Source: Bradyrhizobium prioriisuperbiae
GTDB taxonomy: Bacteria; Pseudomonadota; Alphaproteobacteria; Rhizobiales; Xanthobacteraceae
Direction: 5' to 3'
DNA length: 64,000 nt
Assembly: GCF_032397745.1 (NCBI RefSeq)
Contig: NZ_CP135921.1
Span: 5,754,501-5,818,500, forward strand
How positions within the stretch are numbered: position 1 is the first letter of the stretch; the number at the start of each line of letters is the position of its first letter. Position numbers and translations under genes: made by a program. The notes beneath the pieces are model-generated. The model saw only the letters and a list, made by a program, of their open reading frames with translations, was not told where the DNA came from and made no database searches. This document shows positions 8,614-17,971 of the stretch, piece by piece.

Positions 8614-9495
8614 GTGGAGCAGGGGATGTCCGAGATGACGACCATGAGTTCGGGAGCGGGCGGGATGACCGAGGACATGACGGCACGGCCGAAAGCTGGC
8701 CGCGCGATCCCGCCCAGAATCCAGTCGCTGATCCTGCTCGTTGCGTTCATTGTGCTGTGGGAGGGCGGGGTGCGGATCTTCCAGGTCCCGCGCTGGCTGA
8801 TCCCGCCCGTCAGCGACATCGCTGTTGCGTTGTGGCGCGGCCTGGCCACCAGCCCGTTCGCCCACGACGGTTTTTGGTACCACAGCTTCATTACCATGAC
8901 CGAGACCGTGCTCGGCTATCTGGTCGGCTGTGGGCTCGGGTTCGCGCTCGCCGTGGCGATTTCCCAGACCGAGAATCTGGAAGCCGTGCTGCGGCCGTTC
9001 ATCGTCGCGTTCCAGAGCCTGCCGAAGGTGGCGGTGGCGCCGATCATCGTGCTGTGGCTCGGCTTCGGATTGGCCTCGAAGGTCGCTATCGTCGCGTTGC
9101 TGACATTCTTTCCGGTGCTCATCACCGGCCTTGCCGGATTTCAGGCGGTCGAACCCGAGCGCATTGAGCTGCTGCGTTCGCTCTCCGCCAGCCGCTGGCA
9201 CATTTTCACCAAGGTGAAGTTCTGGACCGCGCTGCCGTTCATTTTTGCCGGCCTCGAAATGGCTGCCGCCTTCGCCGTGGTCGGGGCCATCGTCGGGGAG
9301 TTCGTTGGCGCTCAGTCCGGCCTCGGCGTGCTGATCCTGCAACTCGATAGCGCCATGGACGTTGGCGGCAGTTTTGCGGTGTTTGTGATCCTGTCTCTGA
9401 TCGGCATTGCGCTGAGCGCGATTATTCGCGCACTGCAAAACAAGGTGCTGTACTGGCAGCCGAAGCAGCAGACACAGCGCACCATCAATCTCTAG
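8614..9495 (+). CDS. ABC transporter permease (SsuC/TauC type)
   Basis: A 293-aa inner-membrane permease starting at GTG 8614; ATG 8626 is an alternative. A polar N-terminus is followed by about six transmembrane segments. The EAA-like loop is ELLRSLSASRWHIFTKV. It lies 18 bases downstream of its ATPase. It forms the membrane channel of the second ABC importer, presumably as a homodimer because only one permease gene is present. Confidence 0.88.
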   Translation: MEQGMSEMTTMSSGAGGMTEDMTARPKAGRAIPPRIQSLILLVAFIVLWEGGVRIFQVPRWLIPPVSDIAVALWRGLATSPFAHDGFWYHSFITMTETVLGYLVGCGLGFALAVAISQTENLEAVLRPFIVAFQSLPKVAVAPIIVLWLGFGLASKVAIVALLTFFPVLITGLAGFQAVEPERIELLRSLSASRWHIFTKVKFWTALPFIFAGLEMAAAFAVVGAIVGEFVGAQSGLGVLILQLDSAMDVGGSFAVFVILSLIGIALSAIIRALQNKVLYWQPKQQTQRTINL

Positions 9496-9511
9496 CGCCG
9501 GGGAGACCGAG

Positions 9512-10618
9512 ATGATCGACCGACGACGATTGGGACAGTCCGCATTGGGACTGGCGCTGGCCGCAGCGCTGCCGTCAACCATAGCGCGATCACAGCAGCC
9601 GACGCTGTTTCGGATTGCGAACGCGGCCGGCATCAACGATCCGCAACAGATTTTCGTGTCCGCGGGACGTCATCCGCGGCTCGGCTTCTACCAGGCCGAG
9701 GGCGTCGACTTCGAGTTGGTCAACGTCGCCAATCCGTCGCAGGGTATGCAATCGGTAGCGACCGGCGAAACCACGCTGGCGTCGCTGTCGCCGGGGATTT
9801 TTCTGCCCATAGTTGCCAGGGATCCGTCGTTTCCGGTGATCGCGGCCTATTGCTGGCTACCACGCAACGCCTCCACGATCGGGGTCAAACCCGACAGTCC
9901 CTATCAGACGATCGCCGACCTTCGCGGCAAACGGATCGGCGTGCGCAATCAGGGCGATATCGGACGCTACGTGGTCAAGACCATGCTGCGGGAGTTAGGC
10001 CTCGACGACGCCGGGACGGACTACATCGCCGTCGGCGACGGCGGCGGCGCGGGCACCGCCCTCCATCACGGTCAGGTCGACGCCATCGCCTCGTTCGACA
10101 CCGCCTGCGCTCGCGTCGAGCTCGCCGGCTTCAAACTGCGTTACGTGCCGCTGACGCCGGGGTTTGCCGCGACACCCTCAGGCTATTTCGGTTTCAGCAA
10201 GAAGATGGTCAGCGAGAAACGCCGGGAGCTGGTCGGCTTCATGCGCGCGGTCGCGAAATCGACGATCTTCGCCCGGACCAATCCCGCGCCGTGCATCGAT
10301 ATGCATTGGGAAATGTATCCCGAGAGCCGGCCGAAGTCGAAATCCGAGGCGGAGGCGAGGGCCGAGATGATGTTCCTGCTCAGCAAGCGGATGGACAAAT
10401 GGATGCCGCGCCCGAACGACCCGGACCAGCGCATGGGCGCGACCACGATCACGGACTGGAATTCGCTGATCACGATCACCGGCGAGACGGTGAGCGACCC
10501 GCAGCTTGCGGCCAAAATCGGTGACCCGCGCAAACTGTTCACCAACGACATGATCGACGACATCAACGCATTCGACAGGGAGGCTATCGTGCGCCAGGCC
10601 AAGACTTTCGAGCTCTAA
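9512..10618 (+). CDS. ABC transporter substrate-binding protein
   Basis: A 368-aa NMT1/SsuA-like solute-binding protein. The leader begins MIDRRRLGQSALGLAL, an RRR-containing Tat-like or Sec signal, with cleavage probably after IARSQ. GIFLPIVARD and LRGKRIGVRNQGDIGRY are typical lobe motifs. It is somewhat longer than usual because of a charged C-terminal extension (residues about 270-368). Third gene of the operon with the ATPase and permease; ligand unknown. Confidence 0.87.
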   Translation: MIDRRRLGQSALGLALAAALPSTIARSQQPTLFRIANAAGINDPQQIFVSAGRHPRLGFYQAEGVDFELVNVANPSQGMQSVATGETTLASLSPGIFLPIVARDPSFPVIAAYCWLPRNASTIGVKPDSPYQTIADLRGKRIGVRNQGDIGRYVVKTMLRELGLDDAGTDYIAVGDGGGAGTALHHGQVDAIASFDTACARVELAGFKLRYVPLTPGFAATPSGYFGFSKKMVSEKRRELVGFMRAVAKSTIFARTNPAPCIDMHWEMYPESRPKSKSEAEARAEMMFLLSKRMDKWMPRPNDPDQRMGATTITDWNSLITITGETVSDPQLAAKIGDPRKLFTNDMIDDINAFDREAIVRQAKTFEL

Positions 10619-10632
10619 GACTTTCAAGCTCC
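10601..10632 (+). repeat. Imperfect 16-bp tandem duplication over a stop codon
   Basis: AAGACTTTCGAGCTCT is followed directly by AAGACTTTCAAGCTCC, differing at two positions. The first copy encodes the last residues of the binding protein; the stop falls at the junction. It probably arose by slippage and leaves a non-coding second copy. Confidence 0.6.
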
Positions 10633-10756
10633 AAGGCATTTAACTCCTCGGGTTCTAAGGCGTCTTAGACTCCAAACATCAAGACCTGCAAAGTCTCCAG
10701 GCCGGCGCACGAGGCGCCGATCGCGGACTCATGCGCCAAAAAGCGGAGCGACTGCC

Positions 10757-12365
10757 ATGAAGGACATCCAGCAAACGTCGGTGATGATCGTCGGGGGCGG
10801 TCCGGTCGGGCTATCCATGGCAATGCTGCTCGATCGTTTCGGCATCGGCTGCATTGTTGCCGAACGCAGCGCCGCCACGACGGAGCACCCCAAAGCGCGG
10901 GGCTGCTGGGTCCGCACTATGGAAATCTTTCGGCAATGGGGCGTCGAGGCGCCGATCCGCAACCGCGGACTGAAGAACGACAGCGATACCTTTGCGATCA
11001 TGCAGACGGTTGCGGGTCATGAATACGGGCGTTCGCGCCCGGAGCCGAACCGCGAGCAGACGCCAGCATGGAAAAGTGTGGTGGCACAGGACGCCATCGA
11101 AGAGGAAATCTTCAAGAAATTGCAAGGCGCCCGCAACGTCCGGATTTGGTTCAACACCGAAGTCCTCTCATTCGAGGAAACGAATGACGGAGTCCTGGTC
11201 CGCACCCGTTCGATGGACACCGGGGAGGAAACGGAATGCCGCGCGACCTATCTGATCGCCGCTGACGGGGCGGCCAGCACCATGCGCCGGGCGGCCGGCG
11301 TCGAGATGATTGGACCGGCGACACTCGCCGTCATGTCTAACGACTATTGGAAAGGCGATCTGTCGAGCCTGGGTGGCGTTGCGCAGGATGCCGCAGGTTT
11401 TTTCCTGGTTCCTGAACACGCCGGCGAGCCGCGTGTCACTATTCTGAATACCAACGGCCGTGATCGCTGGCTGACGGTCATGAAGATTGGCGGCACCAAG
11501 GATGACCGCGAGCGCCCCTGGACTGACAGCGAATTCGCTGAGATGACGCGGCGGCATGTCGGGTTGCCCGATCTCGATGTCAGCGTCATCAATCGTTCGA
11601 TCTGGCGCGTCAGCATGCAGATCGCCGAAACCTTCCGCAAAGGTCGTGTCTTCATTGCCGGCGATGCCGCGCATCGTTTTCCGCCCACAGGTGGATTCGG
11701 GATGAACACCGGGGTGCAGGATGCCCACAATCTGGCCTGGAAGCTTGCCTTTGTGCTGAAGGGACTGGCCTCGGACCGTCTGCTCGACACCTATTCATCG
11801 GAGCGGCGGACGGTCGCCCAGTCCAATGCCAATTTCAGCCTCGGCAATCACCACCGCTTCGACGCGATCGAGGAGGCGGTGCGGTCGAAAAACCAGGATC
11901 GGATTCAGTTCTGGGTCGACGACATGGACAACCACACCCACAGCATCGGCCAGAATCTGGGATTGAGTTACGAGGGCAGCGCCGTGATCGGAGACGGGAC
12001 CGTCGCCCCAGCACACAACCCGCGCTACTACACGCCGTCGGACCGGCCGGGCGCGCTTCCCGCATCTGTGGCTAGATCCCGCGCGCAAGACGTCGACGCT
12101 GGACTGGTTCGACCAGGATTTCGTCGTTGTCACCGGGCCACAAGGTGGCGAATGGTTGGAGGCGGGTCGTACGGTGTCGAAGAAGACCGGCATTCCGCTC
12201 GGACTTGAAGCGCTGCCACGGTCGGATCCACGCGACGGCATTCACATCGGTTCGCGCGGCGTGGCGCTGGTGCGTCCCGATGGTCACGTGGCCTGGCGCA
12301 TGCCGTGGCTGCCGGTCGATCCGGCCAGGGAATTGGCCGGTGCCCTGACCACGTTGCTCGGGTGA
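10757..12365 (+). pseudogene. FAD-dependent aromatic monooxygenase (PheA/TfdB-like), frameshifted
   Basis: The frame from ATG 10757 encodes a class A flavin monooxygenase: GGGPVGLSMA (dinucleotide fold, residue ~13), LIAADGAAS (DG motif) and FIAGDAAHRFPP (GD motif). It runs to 12208, but near 12055 the homologous sequence moves to another frame. There FPHLWLDP through TTLLG, ending at 12365, forms the expected thioredoxin-like C-terminal domain. Loss of one GC unit from the GCGCGC run at 12050-12056 explains the shift. All N-terminal catalytic motifs are intact, so the enzyme could be recently inactivated, or this is a sequencing error. It probably hydroxylates the substrate of the upstream importer. 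Confidence 0.75.
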
Positions 12366-12374
12366 GGTGCGGAG

Positions 12375-13157
12375 ATGGAGCAGATCAGAGCCAACGGCAT
12401 CTCGGTTGCCTTCCAGCGCCGCGGCAACGGTCCGCCACTGGTGCTGATGCACGGCAACGAGGCTGACCATGCGATGTTCGACGCGCTGGTTGAATGTCTC
12501 ATCGGAGACTTCACGGTGTATGCCTACGACCAGCGTGATTGCGGGCAGACGGAAAATCCAGCGCTGCCCTATACGCTCGCCGATCTCGGCGACGACGCGG
12601 CAGCCTTTATCACGGCCCTGGGGCTGCCACGGGCGCATGTCTATGGCAGTTCGCTCGGCGGCCTCGTTGCCCAGTCGCTCGCCGCGCGGCATCCGGACAG
12701 CGTCGACCGTCTGGTGCTTGGCAACACCTGGCGCGCTGGCATTAGCCCGGTTGAATTCAATCCCGAAGGCATCAAGCAGATGGCTGCCTACCGCGCGGAC
12801 CTAGCCGCCTATGCGCCGAAGCTCGCGGAGTTGTTCTTTCCGCCGGCGTTCATCCGGCAGCGACCGTCGATTGTCGAGATGTTCCGCGCCGGCGGCCGCA
12901 GCGAGGACAAGCGCACCCGCCGCGGCGCCGTGATCTCGCAGACCGCGCCTGCGGAGCTCTCCCGTTTCCCCAGACCGGTGCTGCTTCTCACCGGCTCTGA
13001 GGATCGGATGATCCCGCCGGCGGCGACCGCCGCGCTCGCCGACACCATCCCCGATGCCCGGCTCGTGACCCTCGACGGCGTCGGCCATGTCGGCGTGATC
13101 CAGGTTCCCGATCTCGTTGCGAGAATTGTCATCGATTTCCTGCGCGAGGCCGCCTGA
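12375..13157 (+). CDS. Alpha/beta-fold hydrolase
   Basis: 260 aa, cytoplasmic. It carries oxyanion-region LMHGNE, nucleophile elbow GSSLGG (Ser near residue 97), acidic residue in GSEDRMIP and catalytic His in GVGHVG near residue 237, so a complete Ser-Asp-His triad is visible. This resembles 3-oxoadipate enol-lactonase/ring-cleavage hydrolase types. It starts 9 bases after the monooxygenase, preceded by a GGAG-like site, in an apparent catabolic operon. It probably hydrolyses an ester, lactone or C-C bond generated by the monooxygenase. Confidence 0.85.
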   Translation: MEQIRANGISVAFQRRGNGPPLVLMHGNEADHAMFDALVECLIGDFTVYAYDQRDCGQTENPALPYTLADLGDDAAAFITALGLPRAHVYGSSLGGLVAQSLAARHPDSVDRLVLGNTWRAGISPVEFNPEGIKQMAAYRADLAAYAPKLAELFFPPAFIRQRPSIVEMFRAGGRSEDKRTRRGAVISQTAPAELSRFPRPVLLLTGSEDRMIPPAATAALADTIPDARLVTLDGVGHVGVIQVPDLVARIVIDFLREAA

Positions 13158-13206
13158 CCCGCGATCGAACCGCGCCAGTCTGTTCCATCATTGTGAGACC
13201 TGACCC

Positions 13207-14391
13207 ATGCGACACGAAACCGTGACAGACATTTTGCTCCCGAAGTTTGATTGTACCCGCCTCGACCGATTGATGGACGACGCCGGACTTGACGTCATCC
13301 TCGCAACGTCGCGGCACAATGTGCAGTATTTGCTGGGGGGCTATCGCTGCTTCTTCTTTGAGTCGATCGAGGCGATCGGAACCAGCCGCTATCTGCCGAT
13401 CCTGGTCTATCCGAAGGCGCGCCCCGAGGACGCGCTCTATATAGGCAGCGTCATGGAAAAGGCGGCACGCGAGCGAGGCTGTCTCTGGACGCCTTATTGC
13501 GCCCCGGAGGGTTGGGGGTCGATGGACGCGATTGCGATTGCGATCGCGCATCTGAACAAGCTTGGCCATCCGCCGGAACGCATCGGGATTGAGGCCGGGT
13601 TTCTACCCGCAGATGCGAAGGATACGCTGGCTGCGGGTTTTGAGGGCGCGGCCATCATCGATGCCCATCGCACGCTTGAACTGCTGCGTGCGATCAAGAC
13701 CCCGGAGGAGCTTGCGCTGGTTCGCGGCGCGTCCGACGGAGTGGTCGATGCCATGGTCGCGACGTTTGCCGCAGTTCGGGTCGGGATGACCAAGCACGAG
13801 ATCGTCGAGCAACTGCGCCGCGAGCAGTTCGCCCGCGGTATCGATTTCAACTTCTGCCAGATAGCGGTCGGCGCGAGCTTCGACCGGGTGCCGTCGGATC
13901 AGGTGCTGCAGCCGGGCGATGTCGTGTCGCTGGATTCCGGTGCGAACCTCAAGGGTTATGTCGGTGATCTCTGCCGTATGGGGGTCGCCGGCGATCCCGA
14001 TCCTGAACTCGCGGACATTCTCGCCGAGATTGATCAGGTGCAGCAGGCCGCGCGCGGTGCAGTTCGTGCCGGCATTGCGGGCAGGGAGTTGATTGCGGCG
14101 GGCGACGCGGCAGTCAAAGCCAGTTTACATAGCTCCCTGATTGATTTCACGGTCCATGGTCTCGGACTGGTGAATCACGAGGCGCCGCGGCTGGCCCATG
14201 GAAGGCCGCTGCCTTACCCCGCCGACGATGCGCAGCTGCCGCTTGAAGCCGGGATGGTGATTTCGGTTGAAACATCGGTCCGTCACCCGACGCGTGGTTT
14301 CATCAAGCTGGAGGATACGCTTGTTGTCACCAGCGACGGCAGCGAAGCTTTTGGCGATCACGCGCGTGGCTGGAATCGGATCCCAGGGTAA
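13207..14391 (+). CDS. M24-family metallo-enzyme (Xaa-Pro aminopeptidase/creatinase-like)
   Basis: 394 aa: an N-terminal creatinase-type domain (residues ~1-160), then the pita-bread catalytic domain. All five metal ligands appear in order: Asp in SLDSGAN, Asp in YVGDLCRMG, His in VHGLG, Glu in ISVETSV and Glu in KLEDTL. So it is a metallohydrolase rather than creatinase proper, which lacks metal. It lies in the operon with the monooxygenase and hydrolase; substrates could be a dipeptide or an amide of the imported compound. Confidence 0.85.
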   Translation: MRHETVTDILLPKFDCTRLDRLMDDAGLDVILATSRHNVQYLLGGYRCFFFESIEAIGTSRYLPILVYPKARPEDALYIGSVMEKAARERGCLWTPYCAPEGWGSMDAIAIAIAHLNKLGHPPERIGIEAGFLPADAKDTLAAGFEGAAIIDAHRTLELLRAIKTPEELALVRGASDGVVDAMVATFAAVRVGMTKHEIVEQLRREQFARGIDFNFCQIAVGASFDRVPSDQVLQPGDVVSLDSGANLKGYVGDLCRMGVAGDPDPELADILAEIDQVQQAARGAVRAGIAGRELIAAGDAAVKASLHSSLIDFTVHGLGLVNHEAPRLAHGRPLPYPADDAQLPLEAGMVISVETSVRHPTRGFIKLEDTLVVTSDGSEAFGDHARGWNRIPG

Positions 14392-14398
14392 CAAGACG

Positions 14399-14677
14399 AT
14401 GGACATTCCGGCGTTGCAGCAGGCGATTGACAGCATCGATGATGAATTAATTTCGTTGCTGCAGCGACGATTCGTGTTTTCTCGGCAAATCGGTGCACTC
14501 AAGAAACAGACGGGACAACTTTCGATCGACGAACAAAGAGTCATCAGCCAGCGAACGCGGTTCGTCCGCCGCTGCATCGAGAGCGGGCTTGACCCGACCA
14601 TGTCGCAACAGCTCGTTCTTGTCATCACCGAGCAGGTCATCACGGAGCGACTCGGCGGATCCACTCGACCGACTTAG
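14399..14677 (+). CDS. Chorismate mutase type II (AroQ)-like small protein
   Basis: A 92-aa helical protein with the AroQ pattern: IDSIDDELISLLQRR, a lysine in ALKKQ, and DEQRV in helix 2. Compared with E. coli AroQ numbering, the residue expected as Arg11 is Gln (LQQAID) and Glu52 is Val (DEQRV). Two active-site positions therefore differ. It starts 7 bases after the M24 gene and is the last gene of the operon. It may be a non-canonical mutase, an isochorismate-pyruvate-lyase-like enzyme (PchB relatives share the fold), or an inactive homologue. Confidence 0.75.
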   Translation: MDIPALQQAIDSIDDELISLLQRRFVFSRQIGALKKQTGQLSIDEQRVISQRTRFVRRCIESGLDPTMSQQLVLVITEQVITERLGGSTRPT

Positions 14678-14780
14678 TAAATTTGCGAACAGTTCGGATA
14701 GAAATTCAAACACATGATCTATGATCATCCCGACGCCCGCCCGGGGCGGGCGCTTGCAGTTTTTTCCATGGTTCCGGCGG

Positions 14781-16247
14781 TCAGTGGCTCTGCCGCGTCT
14801 GGTAAGTCGGCGGGACGATGGTCTCGACCGGACGGCTCGCCCAGTCCAGCGATGTGGCACGGCCGACGATGCGCTGTTGCGCTTCGCGCAGCCGTGTTGC
14901 GGCGGCGGGATAGTCGTACGACAGCACCTGGCCGCGATCCACCACATGGCGGCCGTCGACATAGACCGAGCGGATCACCCGTGAATCCCCCGCGTAAAGC
15001 AGATTTCGAATCGAGTCATGGACCGGCTGCAGCATGGGATGGTCGAGATCGACCAGCACCAGGTCGGCCCGGCATCCGGTCTCGAGGCGGCCGATGTCCT
15101 GTAACCGCAGCGCCGTGGCGCCGGTGGTGGTCACCGCATTGAACAGGTCGGTGGTGCTCAGCGCCCGCGGCGTCACCGCCTGGGTGCGGGCGAGATAAGC
15201 GGCGAGCCGCATCTCGGTCAGCATGTCGTGCGGATAGGTGTCGGTGCCGATGCCGACGCGCACGCCGCGTTTCAGATAACGCCCGAGATGACGCAGCGTG
15301 ATCCCGCGGCGGGCGAATACCGTCGGGCAATGCGCGACGAACGTTCCGCTGTCCGCAAGCCGGTCCAGATCGCTGTCGCTCGACCAGCGGGTGGAAGCGT
15401 GATCGTCGAGGAAAATGGCGTGGCCGATGATGGAGCGGTCCGACAGCACGCCCAGTTCATGCAGCCATTCGATCGGCGTCTTGCCGTGGCGCCGCGTCAT
15501 CTCGTGAAACTCGACCACCGACTGGGCAGCGTGGGTCTGCCAGGGCAGGTCGCGCCGCACCGCTTCCGCAAAGGACTCGCGCAGCAGGTCGGCACTGCAG
15601 GTATCGATCTGGGCCGGAATGACCATGCCGGAGAGGCGGCCTTCGGAATGACGCGCAACATCGTCCAGCAGAGCGAAGGCGGCCGCCATGTCGCGGCGGC
15701 CGGCCGGCTCGTCCCAATCGTAGTCGACCACATGGCCGTTGGTGGTTTTCCAGCTCGCCGATTTGAACATCGGCGCGAGGCACACCCGCAGGCCGCTTTC
15801 GGCGGCAACCTCACGCCAGCCCTCGTAGGGCAAAGAGAGATCGGCAACGGTCGTGACACCCGAGAGCAGCATCTCGCCATAGGCGACCCGCGCGCAGTCG
15901 GGTTTGGCCTGTGCGTCGGACCGGAAGATCGGCATGAACTCGTAAAGCGAGGAGTTGTAGAGGCCGGCGCTGCCGAGTTCGTCGATCAATCCCTTGTTCA
16001 TCGGCTCGGTCGACGGATGGCTGTGGATGTCGACCAGGCCCGGCATCACCATCAGGCCGCCGCCATCGATCGTGGTTTCGGCCGTGCCGTCGAACGACGC
16101 TCCGACGAAACTGATCCGCGACCCGGTGAATACGAGGTCGGCGTTGCGCAGGTACACATGGGTTTTCGTCTCGGTATCCCATGCGACGATGGTGTCCGCG
16201 TTCTTGATCAGGGTGGTGGCGGTTGGCCGGTCGCTGCGCGCACTCAT
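14781..16247 (-). CDS. Amidohydrolase (TRZ/ATZ/cytosine deaminase-like)
   Basis: 488 aa. The metal-dependent amidohydrolase fold shows PGLVDIHSHPS (HxH, residues ~65), WQTHAAQ, IGHAIFLDD and GTDTYPHD (the catalytic Asp). A C-terminal small domain ends with RVIRSVYVDGRHVVDRG. The start ATG at 16247 overlaps the stop of the deacetylase gene by 4 bases. It is the last gene of the seven-gene minus-strand operon. Likely role: hydrolytic deamination or ring opening of an N-heterocycle or cyclic ureide imported by the operon's ABC system. Confidence 0.87.
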   Translation of the reverse strand: MSARSDRPTATTLIKNADTIVAWDTETKTHVYLRNADLVFTGSRISFVGASFDGTAETTIDGGGLMVMPGLVDIHSHPSTEPMNKGLIDELGSAGLYNSSLYEFMPIFRSDAQAKPDCARVAYGEMLLSGVTTVADLSLPYEGWREVAAESGLRVCLAPMFKSASWKTTNGHVVDYDWDEPAGRRDMAAAFALLDDVARHSEGRLSGMVIPAQIDTCSADLLRESFAEAVRRDLPWQTHAAQSVVEFHEMTRRHGKTPIEWLHELGVLSDRSIIGHAIFLDDHASTRWSSDSDLDRLADSGTFVAHCPTVFARRGITLRHLGRYLKRGVRVGIGTDTYPHDMLTEMRLAAYLARTQAVTPRALSTTDLFNAVTTTGATALRLQDIGRLETGCRADLVLVDLDHPMLQPVHDSIRNLLYAGDSRVIRSVYVDGRHVVDRGQVLSYDYPAAATRLREAQQRIVGRATSLDWASRPVETIVPPTYQTRQSH

Positions 16248-17134
16248 GCCTCGGCCTCGCAGGCTTCGAAATGCGTTGCGATCTGCTGGCCCGTGGCGAT
16301 CCACAGTTCAGGCCGGCTCTGTGCGTAAGCGAGAAATTCGCGCAGCAGCCGCAGCCGCATCGGGCGGCCGCTCACCTGCGGATGCAGCACCGTCGTGACC
16401 ATCGCGCCCCAGTCGATGGTTTCGTCGAGCTCGTCGCGCCAGAGCGACAGCACATGCTCCTTCGGGAAGATCGATCGCGGGCTGAAACGATTGGACAGCC
16501 CGAACATCCAGTCGTCGTAACTCGCCGTCACCGGCAGTTCGACCACGCCGGGCGTGCCGTCATCCAGGATCTGCCGATACGGCCTGACATCGTCGCGCCA
16601 TGAGCTGGAATAGCGGATGCCGCGCTCCTTCAGCAGCCGGCGCAGCGCCTCGCAGCTCTCGCCAAAGGGCGCGCGATAGCCTGTGGGTACGACGCCAAGG
16701 CGGCGCTTCAGGGCCTCGAAACCACGATCGATTTCCTCCACCAGAAGCGGTGCGTCGGGATCTGGCATCAGATGATGGTAGCCGTGATGGCCGATCTCAT
16801 GGCCGGCCTTCAGGATCGCCTCGGCCATCGCCGGATGCGCGTCGGCCGACCAGCCGGTGACGAAGAAGGTCGCTTTCAGATCGCACTGCGCCAGCAGTTC
16901 CAGAAGCTTGGGCACGCCGACCCTGGCCTCGAAGCCGCCATAGGACATGGTCACCAGGCGCGCGTGATGAGCGGGATCCTTGCTGGTCCAGGCGCTCTCC
17001 GCGTCGACATCGAATGACAGGAACATCGCGGCCTGCTTGCCGCCGGGCCACGGAAACACCGGTGCAGGAGCCGCGGCGTTGGCCGGCCGCAACGGGATCG
17101 CGTCCCATGCGTTATTATTGTTATTGTCCGGCAT
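16244..17134 (-). CDS. Polysaccharide deacetylase-family (NodB-like/PuuE-like) hydrolase
   Basis: 296 aa. The NodB catalytic core is FLSFDVDAES, then EIGHHGYHH (His-x3-His metal site) and TGYRAPFGES. There is no signal peptide, so it is cytoplasmic, unlike cell-wall deacetylases. That fits the PuuE-like branch acting on small C-N substrates such as allantoin. A stretch of five Asn codons occurs near the N-terminus. It overlaps both neighbours (14 bases with 17121, 4 with 16247). Probable role: cleavage of a cyclic amide or ureide. Confidence 0.82.
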   Translation of the reverse strand: MPDNNNNNAWDAIPLRPANAAAPAPVFPWPGGKQAAMFLSFDVDAESAWTSKDPAHHARLVTMSYGGFEARVGVPKLLELLAQCDLKATFFVTGWSADAHPAMAEAILKAGHEIGHHGYHHLMPDPDAPLLVEEIDRGFEALKRRLGVVPTGYRAPFGESCEALRRLLKERGIRYSSSWRDDVRPYRQILDDGTPGVVELPVTASYDDWMFGLSNRFSPRSIFPKEHVLSLWRDELDETIDWGAMVTTVLHPQVSGRPMRLRLLREFLAYAQSRPELWIATGQQIATHFEACEAEA

Positions 17135-17936
17135 CGATCGTCACCTCGCTGACGGCGTTGGTCGAGAGCTGATACTTGTCGAGCAGCTTGTGATAGGTCC
17201 CGTCCGCGATCAGCGTGCGCAGCGCATCGGCAAAGGCGTCGCGCAGCGCTTCGGATCGCTTCGGGAAAGCGATCCCGGCCAGTTGTTGCCGGAGCGGCTC
17301 GCCGACAAGAACGTAAGCATTCGGTTCGAGTTTCATCATGTAGTGCAGCGTCTCGTTGCCCTGGAGGCCGGCATCGATGCGGTTCTGCTTGAGCTGCAGC
17401 CGGCTGTCGGCCGGACCGTCATTGCCGGCGAAAATAATGTCCGGCTTTCCATTGGCGACGCAATTGGCCTGGCTCCAGGTCGCGACTTCCTTGGCATAAT
17501 TGGTCTTGCGGCTGGCGCCAATGGTCTTGCCGCAGAGAGCCGCGTTGTTGGGAAATTCGGCCGCTCTGTCGATCCGGACGAAGGCCTGCGGCCCGCTGCG
17601 GTAATAGTTGACGAACGTCATGGTGCCGCGGCGGCTCGGCAGATCCGTGATCGCCGAGAGGATCACGTCGACGCGCCCGGTCTCGAGCGAAGGGATCATC
17701 TGCTCGAAGGTGCTGGGCACCCATTCGATGGTCAATCCCAGCTGTTTGCCCAGCGCGTTGCCGAGATCGTGATCGAAGCCGGTGAGTTCGCCGGTTGCCG
17801 GATCGCGCCAGTCCAGCGGCGCGTAGTTGGGCGACACCGCGGCCTTCACCGAGCCGCGGGCCATGATCTCCGCGGGCGGCCCGGCCTGCGCGGCCCCCGC
17901 ATACATCAGGCAAGCCACCAAAAGAATTGCACGCAT
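17121..17936 (-). CDS. Amino-acid-type ABC substrate-binding protein (second of operon)
   Basis: 271 aa, family 3 periplasmic binding protein. It has a signal peptide (MRAILLVACLMYAGAAQA) and then an AVSPNYAPLDW ligand-lobe motif. The conserved GFDHDLGNALGKQLG and LSAITDLPSRRGTMTF follow. ATG 17936 is preferred because a GGAGGTG site lies about 8 bases upstream; a longer frame from 17963 has none. It is a paralogue of the binding protein at 19589, so one permease/ATPase pair is served by two receptors. Confidence 0.88.
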   Translation of the reverse strand: MRAILLVACLMYAGAAQAGPPAEIMARGSVKAAVSPNYAPLDWRDPATGELTGFDHDLGNALGKQLGLTIEWVPSTFEQMIPSLETGRVDVILSAITDLPSRRGTMTFVNYYRSGPQAFVRIDRAAEFPNNAALCGKTIGASRKTNYAKEVATWSQANCVANGKPDIIFAGNDGPADSRLQLKQNRIDAGLQGNETLHYMMKLEPNAYVLVGEPLRQQLAGIAFPKRSEALRDAFADALRTLIADGTYHKLLDKYQLSTNAVSEVTIDAGQ

Positions 17937-17971
17937 GTCGCCCCACCTCCGCATTTGCCGCACCCCCAGTG

